64,000 nt of DNA from Polytrichum commune (GCA_950295325.1 OX485806.1:31064001-31128000), one strand, 5' to 3'. Counted from the stretch's first letter, positions 1 through 14,030 are shown. The notes: generated from the sequence alone by a model not told the origin. Made by a program: numbers and translations.

Positions 1-615
1 AGCATACGGCATTCCATCAAGCAAGAACATGGTATGCACTCCTGTCTTACACAAATTAGAACTGAATAGGAAGTGGTGGTTGTCTTGGATGTATATATTG
101 TTATCCTGTTAGGAACTCTTCTATGATTTTCTAACAGTCTTAGTGGTTCTTATTCCACCATGTAACCAAGTAGCCAAGTGATATTCATTTTATTTTACTT
201 TGAAGTGCTATAGTCAACACTTCACTCTGTGAAGTTAGTTTTATGGAACAACATCTATTCCTGAAGTGTTATCATATTAGTATCAAGCCAATAGCTTGAG
301 TGGTTGGGACTCATCTCCCCTTGCATGTGGTATGGGCTATGATGCACCCAAGTTTTTATGTGGGTCACCGGATCAACCAATTATCTTAAAAGTAGTTGGT
401 GCTGCGGGGCTTGGCGAGCCTAGTAGGGACCAATGGGTGAACAAGTTGCCCCACTTACAACCATCAGACAGAATCCACCTCTTAATTCATGCTCATGTTG
501 ACAAACATAGTCGTTATCCTTTTTGTTCTTGTATTTAGCTGATGCGAACGGGCTTATATGTTGGTAGATTTAGTTTGCGACTTGGTTTGCAAATTGTGCG
601 TGTCATGTGATGTAG
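1..615 (+). other. Intron or unassigned upstream part of PIGN
   Basis: No exon could be assigned with confidence. The sequence ends in a good acceptor (tgatgtag) just before the first recognised PIGN exon at 616, so most of it should be intron. The N-terminal sulfatase-like half of PIGN must lie to the left of the window. The first 31 bases end in a donor-like aacatg/gtatgc and could be an exon end, but the peptide they give is not recognisable. Confidence 0.5.
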
Positions 616-3600
616 GTGCGCCTTGCAGGGGGAATATTCATGGGAATATGCTCTCTAATACTCTTTGTGGAGAGGTCCCCACCTCTCTATCACGCTTATC
701 TTGGATTATCCGTGTTCTTTTGGACGGAGATTTTGTCAAACATGACCCTTTTGAGGAGCATTGCAAGTGCAGTCCAATCAGCAAAAGTCTCCCAACTACT
801 TGAGGTTACCTTTACAATGGCCATCTCCTTCCTTGTCTTGGAGGTTCTGGTAAGCTTTTCTATCATGGTTCAGCAGCATTGATCTTGTCTTGCAAGTGAT
901 TACTTTTGTAATATTTATGTAGAGGTATTATGTTTACTTGACGGGCATAAATGATCAGTTAAGAAATCCTCAATGTTGCACAACTACCTGCAATAATCTA
1001 TGAGCAGTAGGCTTACTGAACACTTTGCACAAAGATGACGACCTTAGGTCCATTATAAAGATATGGTACCATATTGTATGTTCTTGGTTTTGAAAATAGA
1101 CATATAGAAAGAAAACTTGAGGTAATCTCCAAGTAGCTGCCATTCTAGTAGATTAGAGCTATTCCTTACTAAAGCTTTGTGTTATGAGGGTCTGTCACAT
1201 GCTACACATACATCTTATGTAGTGTGGCCGACGCTCTTCGGCATCGACCCATGTAAATGATCTTGTGATTATTGGGTTGCAACTAACGAAGTTTGCATTG
1301 AACACTTCCTGCTACACATGAGGTCATAGCGGCCACTCTAATCAGCATGGCACATAAATTTCAATGCCACACTAAATCAGATATATAGTGTAGTAATTTT
1401 CTATCCTCTTGCCTTTATTACCGAATGTCAAATCTATTTCACAATCTTCAAGTTAGGCAACTGATGAATATTTCTAAATGACATATACTACTAGCTTTAT
1501 CATCTTACACTTCCTGCTGAATAGGTTGCATGGATTCTGATTGGCAGGTTGGTAGTTTTTTCCAGCGGGAAGTCTACACAGGAATTTTCCTGGTTGCTGG
1601 AGTTGTTGGCACAGTCGTTGTATTTCGTAAGACCAAAAATTTGTATATGATGACCATGTTCGTGTGGGGCTCCTGCTGGTTTTTATCGGCCTTCACACTC
1701 ATGCCAACACAAATTTTAGACAATACTGCTATTGTGTAAGGCTCTGCCCAACTCACCTTTGTATAATTTGGAATTAATATGGTTTTCCCCTTCATACCTG
1801 ATTATCTCAAAACAATACTTAACGCTGTTGAAGCTTTGAAAAGAGACATGCAATTATGGAACTTGGATTTATTATTCCAGTATTTGGGCATTCACATATA
1901 TGTTGCTCTTAATCTCAAGTGAAGGCTCAGTAATCAATACTTGAGTGTGAGTTTTTATCGGGGTTCACACTCATCCAAACACAAATTCTAGACCATGTAT
2001 TTCTTGTGTCAGGCTTTGATGAAATTTCTCCTGTTCAGTATGGAACTCTATACGATGGTTCTCCCTCTAGACATCTATATCTCAAAACACCACTCAACAC
2101 TGTTGAAGCTTTAAAAGGGATAGGCAATCATATTATGGGACTTGGAAATATTACTCTGGTACTTGGGCATTCACATGTATCTCAGTATTAATGTCAACTG
2201 AAGGATTAGTAATGAAAATTTCAGTTTGTGTTTTGTCACTGATGGTGGATTTGTTACCAGGGTGGGGAGTGGAATGGTGGTGATTTTTGTTTCTACATCT
2301 GCTTGGTGGCTCTATTCAATACCCTCTTCTGACCCAGCCAGGAAATTGAAATCCTCGGGTGGTCTCTGCAATGCGAACTACTCGTCTCTTTTGTTCTTTG
2401 CTCAGGTTGCACTTCAAACTTTTTATATCATAGTGGCATTGGCATGCTTTTCAGTTAACTGCTGAATAAGTAGCTGTAAAAGGCCATAGCTTCATTGATG
2501 GAATTAAAGGAGAGAATTTTTGTAGTGCCAAGATGCCACCACAAATGGTCTCACTTGTTCACAATCATGATCATGATCCAACATTTTAATCATATGAGAT
2601 TTAAAGAACCTAAACCCTAAACTGGCTCTGGTACAAATTTCTCTTTTTATGTGTTTTGCCAGTGATCCATATTTGTATGTGAATATTTACTCACTAGTTT
2701 TCTGCATTGTTGAGCAGGTGCTACTGGTTTTGGGAGCATCAGGCATGGTATGGGTCACAACATCATACAGGGAACAGAAGAAAGGCCTTCCTCTCCTCCA
2801 TCAAATCACTAACTGGTCACTGGCTGTGGTGGCCATTCTACTCCCTTTAAAATCACCTCACGAAATGCTCGCACGATTAAACTCGATATTCCTCGGCTTT
2901 GCCCCACTTTTCCTCCTCCTGTCGATTGGGTACGTGATTTATCAATTTGGACTTTGAGAGTGTTTATTTAGATCATTTTTACAGGTGTCTAAAGCATGGG
3001 TATATTTTATTGAAGGAATATGGTCTACCCACCTACTGTTTGTGCAAGTGGAGGTCACAAAGTCACAAGGCCTCAAGGTCACAAAGAGAATAACAATTGT
3101 GTATGTGACACCACAATGATTTGATCATCATGCATAACATTTAGCCTGACCATTTCAATGGTACTAAATACTTTCTGCATGGAATTGGCCTTGGGTTTGC
3201 ATGTTATATACTGATGCTTGTGTGCATGTTCTTACAGGTACGAGGCCCTGTTTTACACTGCTTTGGCCTTGGTACTTCTTTCATGGATAGTTGTAGAATC
3301 TGTAGTTAGTCACACCATTTCACCAAGCTTAACACTTGTATCTAAAAAGTCCAATTCATTGTATATGGTTGAGCCCTCTAGCATGAGACTCCCCAAGGTT
3401 GCACTTCACAGTGTTGAGCTTCAGCATACAAGGGTTGGACTTTGTTTTGTAAGTTATTTCCCCTCAGACCTTTTCTTTCTAGTGATGTTGAATGATAAAT
3501 TTCCTCGTGTTTATGAAATAATCGGGATGTGCAATGCTCATTGTGGTAGGTCTACATGAAGCACTGAACAATTCTATGGTTTTGGCAGCTTGTATTGATC

Positions 3601-4925
3601 AATGTTGCATTTTTTGGAACCGGAAACATGGCCAGTGTGGCTAGCTTTGAAATCTCGTCAGTGTATCGATTCATCACTATATTCAATGTGAGTTAAATAT
3701 CCACTTACATCTTTTTTTGGTTCTATCATAGTGAATGTCTAACCTTGAGAATGAAGCTGATTTTCTTTCTTGTGAGATGGTTTAACTGAAGTTTGTGGTA
3801 TAACATTGTGATTTGCAGCCTTACATTATGGGATCACTCTTGCTCTGCAAGATATTTGTCCCCTTCATTCTTGTCACGTATGTCCTCATTCCTAACCTAT
3901 GCTTTGCTAAAGTATCTAATACTATAGGGTTGCCAAAGCTTCAGATATTTATCATGTCGCCTGTAAATGGCATGGAAAGTTGTGATGGGCACAAAGTCCT
4001 ATATTTACAAACAGTCACAGTAATCACTACAGAAATCCTGCCTTTGCTCTGGGTCCAGGGGTATTTTTTTTTTAAGTTCAGTGGGACAGTTTGAATATTA
4101 TCTGTAGGGTACATCTTTCAACATGGTTGCATAGTATTGTTGATAGCATTTAGTCTTGACCTTAGAAACCCCAAAAGTAAAGTCGGCTATATGGAGGCTA
4201 GACAATATGGTCTTCATGACAATTCATTTTTCAAGAGTCACTTATATTAACCCGGGGGTGGAAAGCTGTGATATGCAGGTGTGCATTTAGTGCTGTTACA
4301 AGGTTATTAGAGCTCCCAAGGCTAGGCTGTTACTTCATTGTCCTTTTGCTCTCTGATGTCATGACCATTCACTTCTTTTTTCTTGTAAGTTCCAAGCATC
4401 CAGGCTCTTCTTGTGTTTTCTTGGGAGAATTTGTATCAAGAAGCCACACTAAACATCTGACTTAGAGTGACATCAAAATCGGTGTGTCATGTTAATTAGA
4501 GTGGTCTCACGGCTTGTCATATACCAGGGAGTCTCAATAAGACACCCTCTCTAGTTGCCACCCTGTGATTGCAAGACAATTAGTGCGGGCTGATGATAAA
4601 TAGGGTGGGCCACATTAAATCAGATCTAGTCTCAGGTGGTTTTCCTGAGCCTTACCTTCCAAATCTTTACATGCCCCATTTTTATATTCATCCCTTATAT
4701 TACTGACAATGCAAAACGTTGGGCTTGCAGGTAAAAAACTCTGGAAGCTGGATGGACATTGGACAGAGCATTAGCCACTTTGGCATCATGAGCGCCCAAG
4801 TAGTGTTTGTGTTGCTTCTTTTTGCTCTGTCTAGTGTATTTACGCAGGGTTTTGACCTCACGGCACACCAAGGACATTCCATTGCCTCATTCCTGCAACC
4901 CACTTCTAATTCAAAAATTCAATAA
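616..4925 (+). CDS. PIGN: GPI ethanolamine phosphate transferase 1, C-terminal half (nine exons)
   Basis: PIGN adds ethanolamine phosphate to the first mannose of the GPI-anchor precursor in the ER membrane. Exons I see are 616-849, 1548-1735, 2261-2405, 2718-2929, 3238-3448, 3589-3687, 3819-3877, 4279-4384 and 4731-4925. All have AG acceptors and GT donors. Intron phases agree at every junction, giving 482 codons and a TAA stop. Family landmarks in order are ERSPPLYHAY, a run of hydrophobic membrane segments, GLPLLHQITNWSLA, NVAFFGTGN, SFEISSVYRFITIF, SDVMTIHFFFL and DIGQSISHFGIM. These belong to the multi-spanning PigN domain; the catalytic sulfatase-like half is off the left edge. The donor after exon 3 (gttgca) is weak. 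The last ~20 residues after VFTQGFDL do not resemble a conserved family end. Identification is firm; exon ends are inferred by eye. Confidence 0.93.
1679..2229 (+). repeat. Tandem duplication inside PIGN (exon end plus intron)
   Basis: Positions 1679-1950 are repeated, diverged, at 1951-2229. Both copies start with gtttttatcgg and share ttcacactcat, acacaaatt, tgttgaagcttt and cttgggcattcacat. The first copy holds the last 57 bases of the second PIGN exon with its GTAAGG donor. In the second copy the donor has become tgtgtcagg, so it lies silent inside the intron. Confidence 0.85.
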
Positions 4926-6389
4926 CATAAAAAATCCTCTCACATTGTCCATTGCAAGTATGTGCATATTTGGTTCTTTGGTGTCTGCCAAAAAGTGGGC
5001 TCCTAATTTTTCTCCTCTATCCCGGAGGAAACAAAAGTAGAACTGAAGCTGAGCTATTTGCTTCAGCTCAATATGGAAGGTTAATAATAGGGAGGTGGTT
5101 TTATAATTTTGTGACTTGACATCATATGGTTGCTTATGCAGGGAAAACAAATTCCGAACTATCTGACTTCATGCAGCTAAGTAACTAAAAGGAAATTTTG
5201 GGTGGAAGTGTGTCTGATATTTTCAAATTTGTTCCAATTTTGCAAATGTGAAGAGGTTCAATGTTTTTGCGTTTCTGGGTCTGACCCAAGATGACCATAG
5301 GAATCATGAGAGGCAATGCTAAGAAAAATGCTGACAATGAGCTAATGAGCTCTTAATAGAAAGTTTTTCATACCCACATATAGAATTCTAGATATCAGTG
5401 GATCCAAGGCTTATGCAAGTTTCAAAATAATAATGCACCTCAAATTTCCAATGGTGGGGTATCATTGATTGTTATGATATATATTATATCTAGTTGTGTA
5501 TATCATAATTATCTTCTAACATACTTGTAATTCTTCTGTAACAATTTGCACAATGTGACAAATGTTTTAAAAAATCTAAGAAAATTGTGCAATCATGATG
5601 CATTAATCATGAATTTATGATGTTAATCCAACAATTCCTTGTTTGTACATGACAATTTTACTTCCTGATGTAGGCAATATCTTCTCATCCTTATGGTTTT
5701 GAAGAAAGTTGAGACTTTCTTTTCCTTGACAAGGTTCTTTTTGTTTACAATCTATTCCACATGTACATTCGACAAGTTATGTATGTACTGTCAACTGTAC
5801 TTGATAGTAATTCCACCATACATGTGCATTTATGTAGCATTTAAGCCACTTGTAGATGTACAAATAATGAACACATTAATGATCCGGAAACATAAAAAAC
5901 TCGATATATATTTCTTATCTCTAAAAGAGGTAATAACTTCTCGAATGACTAGTATTGTACACACCTAGTATGACACCCAAAGTAATTGTCAAGGACACAA
6001 ACATACACATTCCTCAAAAAGGTAAATTACACATGTACGCCTTCAATGTAGAGAATGACGACTTTAAGCATGTACCGTAAGTCCCATCCTTTCTCCACTA
6101 AAAAGAATCCCTCATTTCGTGGTCCACACAAATACCATTCATGTGGCTTTCATCTAGATCTAACTTAGGTATTCCTTATTTGTTCCAACCTTGAATCTCA
6201 TTACGTGTCACCCTCTCCATATCCTTATATTGTGCCGAATATTTGAAATCCCACAAACTCCTCTTACCTCATTCTCTTATTCACCATTATATTTTGTTGC
6301 CCCCCACCCACCTTTCCTTGGGCTTTGCCCTCGATCATTGAGCTCAAAAGCAAGACAACAAAGGTATCCCTTCAAGGCCCACAATTAAC
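4926..6389. other. Intergenic, AT-rich, no gene seen
   Basis: This is the 3' flank of PIGN. It contains scattered AT-rich stretches and short frames only. I recognise no conserved protein, RNA gene or repeat ends here. Confidence 0.6.
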
Positions 6390-6392
6390 TTA

Positions 6393-6879
6393 GGGCCACT
6401 TCACACACGAGCCAAGAGCCGTTACCATGAAATTGTGAGAGCCCAAAAGAAAGTGTCCAAAGGCCGTCCCAAGACACTTTCAAAATCATGTACTGTGGTA
6501 TTAGGCCCTCAAGTGTAGTGTGAAGTCACATGTGACTAGGCCCTCTACCAAATGCTATTTCAATGAATTTTTTTTCATGCTAGCTCCTCACACATGATAA
6601 TATATAATAAACCAACGGTGGTGAGCGTCCAGAGTGTAATGATCTCCTGGTTTTGTGTTAGGTCTACCTCCAAGAAGTGGTTTTTGAAAATAATCCAAAT
6701 GACCATGAAACATGATCCATTCGTTGCCATGTAGGAATCCATGTAGACTTTACATCCATTTTGCATTCACATACTCCGTTGGTCTCTCAAGCAAACTTGG
6801 ACCGGCTCCGCCTTTCCCACCAATGAGAGTGCTTGAAGTGCAATGGTCACGGGCCCTCAGTCTCGTGTATGAGTGGCCC
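6393..6879. mobile_element. Harbinger-type MITE, copy A (487 bp)
   Basis: The termini are inverted repeats: GGGCCACTTCACACACGAG on the left, and on the right the complement of GGGCCACTCATACACGAG. Both sides carry the 3-bp target duplication TTA (6390-6392 and 6880-6882), as expected for PIF/Harbinger. It has no coding capacity. Its right ~100 bp match the right end of the 7.5-kb element at 26476-33983. Most of its length matches, in inverse orientation, copy B at 53992-55361. It is therefore best read as a deletion derivative mobilised by that family's transposase. Confidence 0.85.
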
Positions 6880-6882
6880 TTA

Positions 6883-9800
6883 GTTCGCCGATTCCGGTTT
6901 AAAGTATACACATTACATGACACAGGGAGAACTAACCCTCACAAATTAAGGTGGGTGGTATTAAGTTGACACTTTTTTCTTTTTGCTTTTTCTGAATTAG
7001 CCCACTTTTCCTAGAACAACAAACATCCGATTAATATGACATGATTAGCAACTCCAACTCAAGGTCTTACCCATTTTCTTCATAATTTTCAAAGCTTACA
7101 TGAATATCTTACTCATTATGTAGCAAGGTGAAGATTCTCCTTCCCCAATTAGGTTCCCGCTATTGTTCTTACTCTTGAGTCTTGAGTAATTTACCAAAAT
7201 TTGAGCACATAGTCCGATCTCTTTTGACATTGTTGTTGTGTCCGATTTAGATCCACACACCACACAAATATAGGTGACCGATGACGATAAGTGACCGAAT
7301 TAGGGCCCATTAACCTTCGAGATGTCGTGGGCCATATCCGACCCATACAATTCTTGTGTACCCTAAATCACGACTCCCAAGACCCACTTGGCACACCCTT
7401 GGACCATTAAAATAAAGAGGGATTTTTGTCAGGCTACAAGCCTACGTTTCATGTCGGCTTATTGTCAACAAGCCAAAAAGTATCAAAGGTGGACTCGCCA
7501 ACATGGACAATTTCGCTCTTTTGAATTGAGGATCCGATTCAACCACAACATTGTGTGTGTTTGTACACAACTCTTTGACTGTATTCCATGGGACCATGTA
7601 TCACGTGAGCCTAGTTTTATTATTACTTATTATTCATTTATTATTCATTTTACACTTTTAAATTTTCGGGATTTTTTTTGTTTATGTAGAGCACTCGTGT
7701 TTTGAACTGTGAACTTTTCGACAAGTAGCTGTAAATTATCATTGTTCTTTGCTCGCATCCTCTTTCTTTGGACAAAGGCCATCATTCAAGCTACTTATAG
7801 TAAAATCATGCCACCGTCTCTCCCTTTACCCCTAGAACATTCTTCACCAATTACCCAATAGGAGGGTTGTTGGAGGAAGGGGGCAGGGGGGGGAGGCTAG
7901 ATATCTTGTTGTTTGAGTGGTGTTGTCACCAATCTTACCAAGGTAAAAGTAATAAAATAGAATTGTAATAGTTTTGATTGCATTTATCATGTGAGGTGAG
8001 ATTGATGGTAATGAACAAGACATTCAACCTTGGCTCGTGAACGTGAGCATTTCAAAAGAGATCCCATTCAATAGTTATTATCTTGTACACTATGGTCAAT
8101 CTACTTTGGTTAGACCCCTCGTAACTTGGGGGGGGGGGGGTAATGCTAATTATGAAGTCAAATCATATAAGCATTATTCACATTTTAAAAGAGTTATTCA
8201 TATTTTTATATGAATATTTATTCTAAGAAATAATATTCATAAGAATAATAATTTGATGGTGTTCTTAATATCCCTATTACTCATATTATTCACATTATAT
8301 GAAGAATAATAATATGAAGGATATTATTCATATTATTCATTATAGTTGACTGCGCTTTCACCTCATGTCAAATTGGTGTGGGGCAAATTCAAAGAACAAG
8401 ACATCAATTAGCCATGGCAAGAGGGGGGGGGGAGGAAAAACATTAAAAAAAACATTTAAAACCTTTTTAAAAAAGAAAGAAGAAGAAGAAGAAGAAGAAG
8501 AAGAGCATGAATGAGGTCCTTTTGGAAAGCCTAGAAGTAGCTAACTAAGCCCTACCTACTCTTCTCCTAAACTAAAATTTGAATGAGGCAAGCTTCGTGT
8601 GGATTACAAAGAAAAATTAACATAAGTACAACCAATGTGTAAATGATGCAAACACCTATATTTTGTGCATATGATGGGCAATTTTGCATAACATTATTCA
8701 AATCCATAACAATGTTATGTGGGACTGACAGTATTCCACGTGACTCTGAATGTGGGGAAGATCCAGGAATACTATGTGAAGGTTGGCATAATTGATGCAT
8801 GCAAAGGGCTCAAAGCATAATCCATTAGCTCAAGTGGAATGATGGAAGTCAATTGTTTGGCACTTGCTTGAGAATCTCACTTTGTGTAATATCCACTCAA
8901 CTTTCTAGAACATCTTGACTTTCACATTTCACATCTAAAATCACCTCATGTTCATGCTCCATAAATGTGATTGCATTTATCTCTCCTAGTGAACTTAGTG
9001 TTCTTAATGTATCTTATAGATTTTTATTCTATATTCACTTACCTTGCAATAAAACATGACAAATCAATCAAGGGCGCAAGCATGGTCAAGTACACAACTT
9101 CATTATCATGCATAAATTTAAATGAAAGTGATTCAAAACTATAAACTAACTTTGAGTTTTGTGAAGGGAAAAACCATAAATAGTTGGAAATTACATTGAT
9201 CTACAATGCCAAGCAATTTATGTTGACAAAAGTTTTCCTAGAAAAGTCTACATATTCTAGAAGACAATGCAAGTAGTGTGCAAGTAGGTATATTGAACAT
9301 GTAATTGGTTAAATTTTGTTGGAAATATGATAAAATGACATAGTGTTGATGTTTTCCCATAATTTTTTGTGATGTTGTTCTCAAGTATATATTGAATTCA
9401 AGGAATACGAAACAAAATGTAACTTTAAAATATTTAAGGTCATGAAGTCTACGTCCAAAACCATATTTAGCCATTACCTTCTGAGCAATACTTTAAATGA
9501 TAAGTTTTGACGATCATATCTTGATATTCTATATTTGAGTGCCTAACACAACAATAAAGGGTGCCATGCAAAAAAAAATCCAATTTAAATAACACTTTGT
9601 TACTACTTTTAGGCATTTGACCCCCCAAAAAATGGTTTTAATATAACAATTCACTTTTTCGTATACTTGACCGTGTTTGCTCCCTCAACAAAGATCCACA
9701 AGGGTGTTGGGGTGTCTTAAGCCCAACCACATTTTTTGTTAGGATGTCAACATGCCATCCGATATATTTACCATCCAAATAACCAACCTCATCAACAACT

Positions 9801-12539
9801 AAGTAAAGAACACATTAGGCCCAACGGCCATGGAAACATTAGTGCACAACATGGCTTTTGGGAATCCACTTTGGTAGTGGAGCCAACATTAGCTAGACTT
9901 TGGGCTTAGATACATTTTGCACATCATAACACATGGTTTTTTCAATTTAGAAACAAATACAAATTAAATCATGCACTCTCATATTAATTCTCATACATGA
10001 TATAAGTAGATTTTGTGATGGATTATGAAAGCGGTGTGTGCGGTGACGCCTCCTTTCTTGATTGACTTATGTAGTTGGCCTTAAAGCTCAAATTATCTTC
10101 ATGATAATTAGTGTATGTATAAATACACATAAGTTTCTCAAACCCAATGAGTTGGAGGTCAAGTGAGCATCAATCCCGACATTAAATTTGTAGCCTTCTA
10201 TCTCGCATGTGTGCCACTAGCAGTACATTCTTTAAGAATATGTTTTTTTTTTTCGCTAGAATAATTTGATCCCAAGGGATGCACTGCCCAAGTTTTTGTT
10301 GGCAACATGCAATCAAAAGTAGGGGTATTTTAATTAATGTGCATAATCATCTGAATGGCCCAAAACACACGAAAGTTGTGGAGGATGCGGTAAATGCAGC
10401 CAAACAACTTGTGATGACCAGTCAGAGAGGGAGGCCAACTCGATCTTCTACAACTAGCACGCACTCCAACCAATCGGATTTGCATAGTTGGTTCAACAAT
10501 TATAGTCAACAAAACCAACAAGGTGAGTGTGGATCTCCGGACATGGAGCCCTTAAGGTCTTTGATGTGTTGTGGTATTCATGGTCCCTATGTTAAGTACG
10601 TTGGACTATCATATGTTGTGACAACCATCATACAAGATGGTATACTGAACCTCATTTGTTTGCTTCACTACAATTAGGGGATGGATGTGTAGAGATTGCT
10701 TGTAGTTTTCGTCACCACGTTTGTAATAGGATCTCATTAATTAGGTGGACCATTCACCAATCTAACTTGTAGCATGTGCACCCCAACTCCCCATGAGAAT
10801 GATTTTAAGATGAGGGTGCATAGAGAAGAGAAAGTGGTGGTGAAGAGAGGTTGTAGAACTATTGCTAGGGGGGGGGGATACAACTTGATTACCTTTTAGT
10901 GGAGAAAGTGGTTACCATGACCTTTTGCTTTCAATTACCTTTTACAATTCAACCTAAAATTATCTCAACAATCATGGGAGGTCATTAGGAAGCATAGACT
11001 CCAAACACTACATTATTGGCATGCTCATTCTAGGATAGTTCAATTGAAAGCTAGAAGAATGACGTTGACAAAGATGAAGATCAATTCGTCTTCATGGGAC
11101 ATCATCTACTAGAAACCTCGTCAATGAAGCTCCGTTGTAGTTGTGGTGTTTCCATTTGGGAATATTTCAATTGTGTTCGTGATTGTTCAATTTATAGTGG
11201 TGCTTCCCAAATACCTAACAAGGTAAACATGGTATCCTAAAAATCTAGAACGCCTCGCAAGGCAAAAAAATGCAAGTTCCTACCAAACCCTAAACCCAAA
11301 AGCTAGAGAAGCAATCACAAGAAGAACAACCGATGAACTCCACCCTTGCTCCACCTGCACCACAATGCGAAACCTTTGGGGTGTCCAAAGGGTGGTCCAT
11401 CCCTCTCTTGTCCTAAACCCCGATTTTTGGGATAAATGTGGTTAGCATAGTGGATGAAAATATTCATTTGGACCTCCTTGTACATTACCCACTTCATTAC
11501 AATTGATGATAGGCTCAAAGGTAGAAATACAACTAGGATCATTTGAATAATATGCCTAGTATATTTACAAAATTAGAATAAAAAACACATGTACCTTACG
11601 TATGTTTTGTAACCCCTAGGCATAATTAATACCCCTTTCGTGCATCCCCATGGTTCTGTATATGCCACATCAAGTGCACCCCACGAGATTTATCATGAAG
11701 ACATTCTTCATCATTCATTCATATGAGCGATGAAGGCGATGTTCTTTCCTCTTGTCCCCCATCCATTGGTATCCCCCTCGTAAAACCGTAGTATGGCTAA
11801 CAATCCAAACACAACCCAAAGCAAGCTACAGAACACATGTTGTTTTTACATTGGATACCACAACTGAATTTAATTATGGTAAGATAGCTCTATGTCATTA
11901 TATTGATGAATAAGAAAAAAAACGTTGTAAGCACTTGTGTAGAGAGACTCGTCCATCGAAGAGTCGACAATGAAACACTTGGAAAACATTTTTTGTTGAT
12001 CACTCACATGGACCACATCAGGAAGAGAACTATGTATCATATAACCACTGTGAAGAGGTGAATGATGAACAATGAACGTAATGAATCATTCAATATGACT
12101 TGCGTTGGTTTCCAAGGCTTAGTTGGTGTTCACCATATGAAATTTGTTCACCATATGCTTGAATTTGTTGATCATGTTTTGGTGAAGAATAGACTAAAGT
12201 TTTATGAAGAAAATCGCACCACATTGCTTGCCCCTCATAGAATCATGTTCCAACACTCAAACGGATGAAGCATATAGATAAGATTGATACCCATCATGCC
12301 ATGCTCATGGGGCTGTTTTTTTAAATAAATACCCAAACACAAAAACACACAAGTATCGTACACTCTTCTGTACTCAAAATATATTTTCACCATTCATTTA
12401 TAGGAACCACCGTGGGTTAACATTATGCATAAAATCATTGGCGTGCATCGGATGGATGACTCAATGCATTAGTGGCTTGTCATCCACCTCTTCACACCAA
12501 ATACCATACCTAATTATGTTTGGTGTTTATTTGATTAAA
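6883..12539. other. Intergenic, no recognised gene
   Basis: The stretch is AT-rich with several oligo-G runs (near 7886, 8128, 8423 and 10868). An AT-rich stretch with inverted similarity lies at about 8160-8340. The longest open frame is 10279-10677 on + (about 130 codons; it includes a low-complexity Ser/Thr/Asn/Gln part). I do not recognise it and cannot show it is a gene. Confidence 0.55.
8474..8503 (+). repeat. (GAA)n microsatellite
   Basis: About ten copies of the GAA trinucleotide follow an A-rich run. Confidence 0.9.
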
Positions 12540-13125
12540 ACATGTTTGAATTTTGGATGAAATACGATGCATGTGATTGAACACCGATCACAATACATGT
12601 CAAGGAATATGTCACAATATGTTGGGAAACAAACGAGGTTTTGAGAAGAGAAAATGAAAACTTGATCGGTAGTACATTCATTGAACATTGGATATTAGAC
12701 ATAAACCAATGCACTTGGATGAACACCAATTACAAATTGTCGATAGAGAAGTACAACACAATGAATTGGATCCCATGGAGTCATGAGCACAAATCATGCT
12801 TTGACACTCAAAGTGATGAAGTGGAAATCAATGTTTGTAAGATCAAATACACTCAAATTTTGGAAGGAACGCTATGTTATTAAACACTAACCAATCATAA
12901 TTTGTCACAAAGAGAAATGCACTGCATTTGCTTGGAACCCCTAAAATTGTGAGAAAATAATGTTTTTGACACTCAAAGTGATGAAGCGGAAAAAGGTGTT
13001 TATTGGAGCAAAATATGTTCAAAATTTGGACAAAAATGTGATGCTCTTGGATGCGTATTTATTACAATTCATAAAAAAAATAAAAAAATCCACCACATTG
13101 GCTTGGACCCGTAAAATTGTGCACA
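12540..13125. repeat. Diverged ~166-bp tandem repeat
   Basis: Recurring landmarks show the period: a ttttgga(t/a/c) motif near 12551, 12857 and 13023, and tgacactcaaagtgatgaag at 12802 and 12967 (165 bp apart). The units are strongly diverged. A further piece with acattcaaagtaatgaag lies at 15425-15510, beyond the LINE remnant, so the array seems to have been split by later insertions. Confidence 0.6.
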
Positions 13126-13511
13126 TTTTTTTTTGAAAGTAGAAGAGATGAGTAGATAGATAGAAACATCAGCCTTGATTGGAGACAAACATGAATGAAG
13201 AGTCACTTCGCCTATGGGCTATTGCCACCTTTCAGTGGTGGACTCTATGTAATGGACCAGGTCAAACGTAGTTGGTAACTTCCCCGGCCAGGGACGAGAG
13301 GGAGATTTGGGCGAACCAACCTGCACACTCGTTCCTTGTTGGATGCCTAAACCCTCGCCTCCAAGGAACCAGTGTACGGGTTAGTTTGCCCCAGCATGAG
13401 AGGGGTAGGCGTATAATAGGAGAAGCACTTATAGGGAAGTTGGAGGACTTGGTTTCAACTTTGCATTTGTTAAAAACGACAGCAGAAAGGGAGCAAATGG
13501 TGGTGGTGTAT

Positions 13512-13826
13512 AAGGTAGAGGGGCCCTTTCCCGCTCGGATTTCAGATTGGCATGTTCATTGGGGAGTTATTAAGGGGAAATCAATCTTGGAAGATGTGCA
13601 AAGTACATTGGAAATTGGACCAATTGGAATAATTAATTTTGGATTAATATTGAATTAGATATGAATTTTGGAAGGAGAACTCATAGGGGTACCCAAAACC
13701 ACTCACCCCAAAAATGTACACCATGATTACATAGAAATTTGAGGTTGGAAGCTATAATGTACCTCTTGTTTGGATAGCTCTAGTGAGCGGTTTAAGGACC
13801 TGAGCGGGAAAGGGCCCCTCTACCTT
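13512..13826. repeat. Perfect 25-bp inverted repeat around ~265 bp
   Basis: The arms at 13512-13536 and 13802-13826 are exact reverse complements, beginning aaggtagaggggccc and ending gggcccctctacctt. The left arm lies inside the open frame 13272-13658. Perfect arms in diverged surroundings suggest a recent small inverted-repeat element or a local inverted copy. No clear target duplication flanks them. Confidence 0.8.
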
Positions 13827-13999
13827 AATTTGGTTTGCATTGTTTTCATGTGACTGGGTGAAGTTCAAAATACCAACTATGTCGACCCTCTCCCTAGAGA
13901 GTAGGCCGATCCCGTGAATGCGTCTTCAACTTTTTTCACATGTTCGTCAAGGTAAGATGTCTGCATAGTCTTATTTCCTTATTGAGAATGCTCCTTGGG

Positions 14000-14027
<28 letters not shown>
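14000..14027 (+). repeat. A28 homopolymer
   Basis: There are 28 consecutive A residues. The adjacent LINE remnant is on the - strand, so this is not its poly-A tail. Confidence 0.95.

Positions 14028-14030
<3 letters not shown>

Noticed and set aside
10279-10677. A 132-codon frame as a host or transposase gene
   Set aside because: I see no family motif, no splice context and no element ends around it; kept only as a note in the region entry.
14000-14027. A28 run as the poly-A tail of the neighbouring LINE
   Set aside because: The LINE reads on the - strand, so its tail would appear as T on the + strand to its left.
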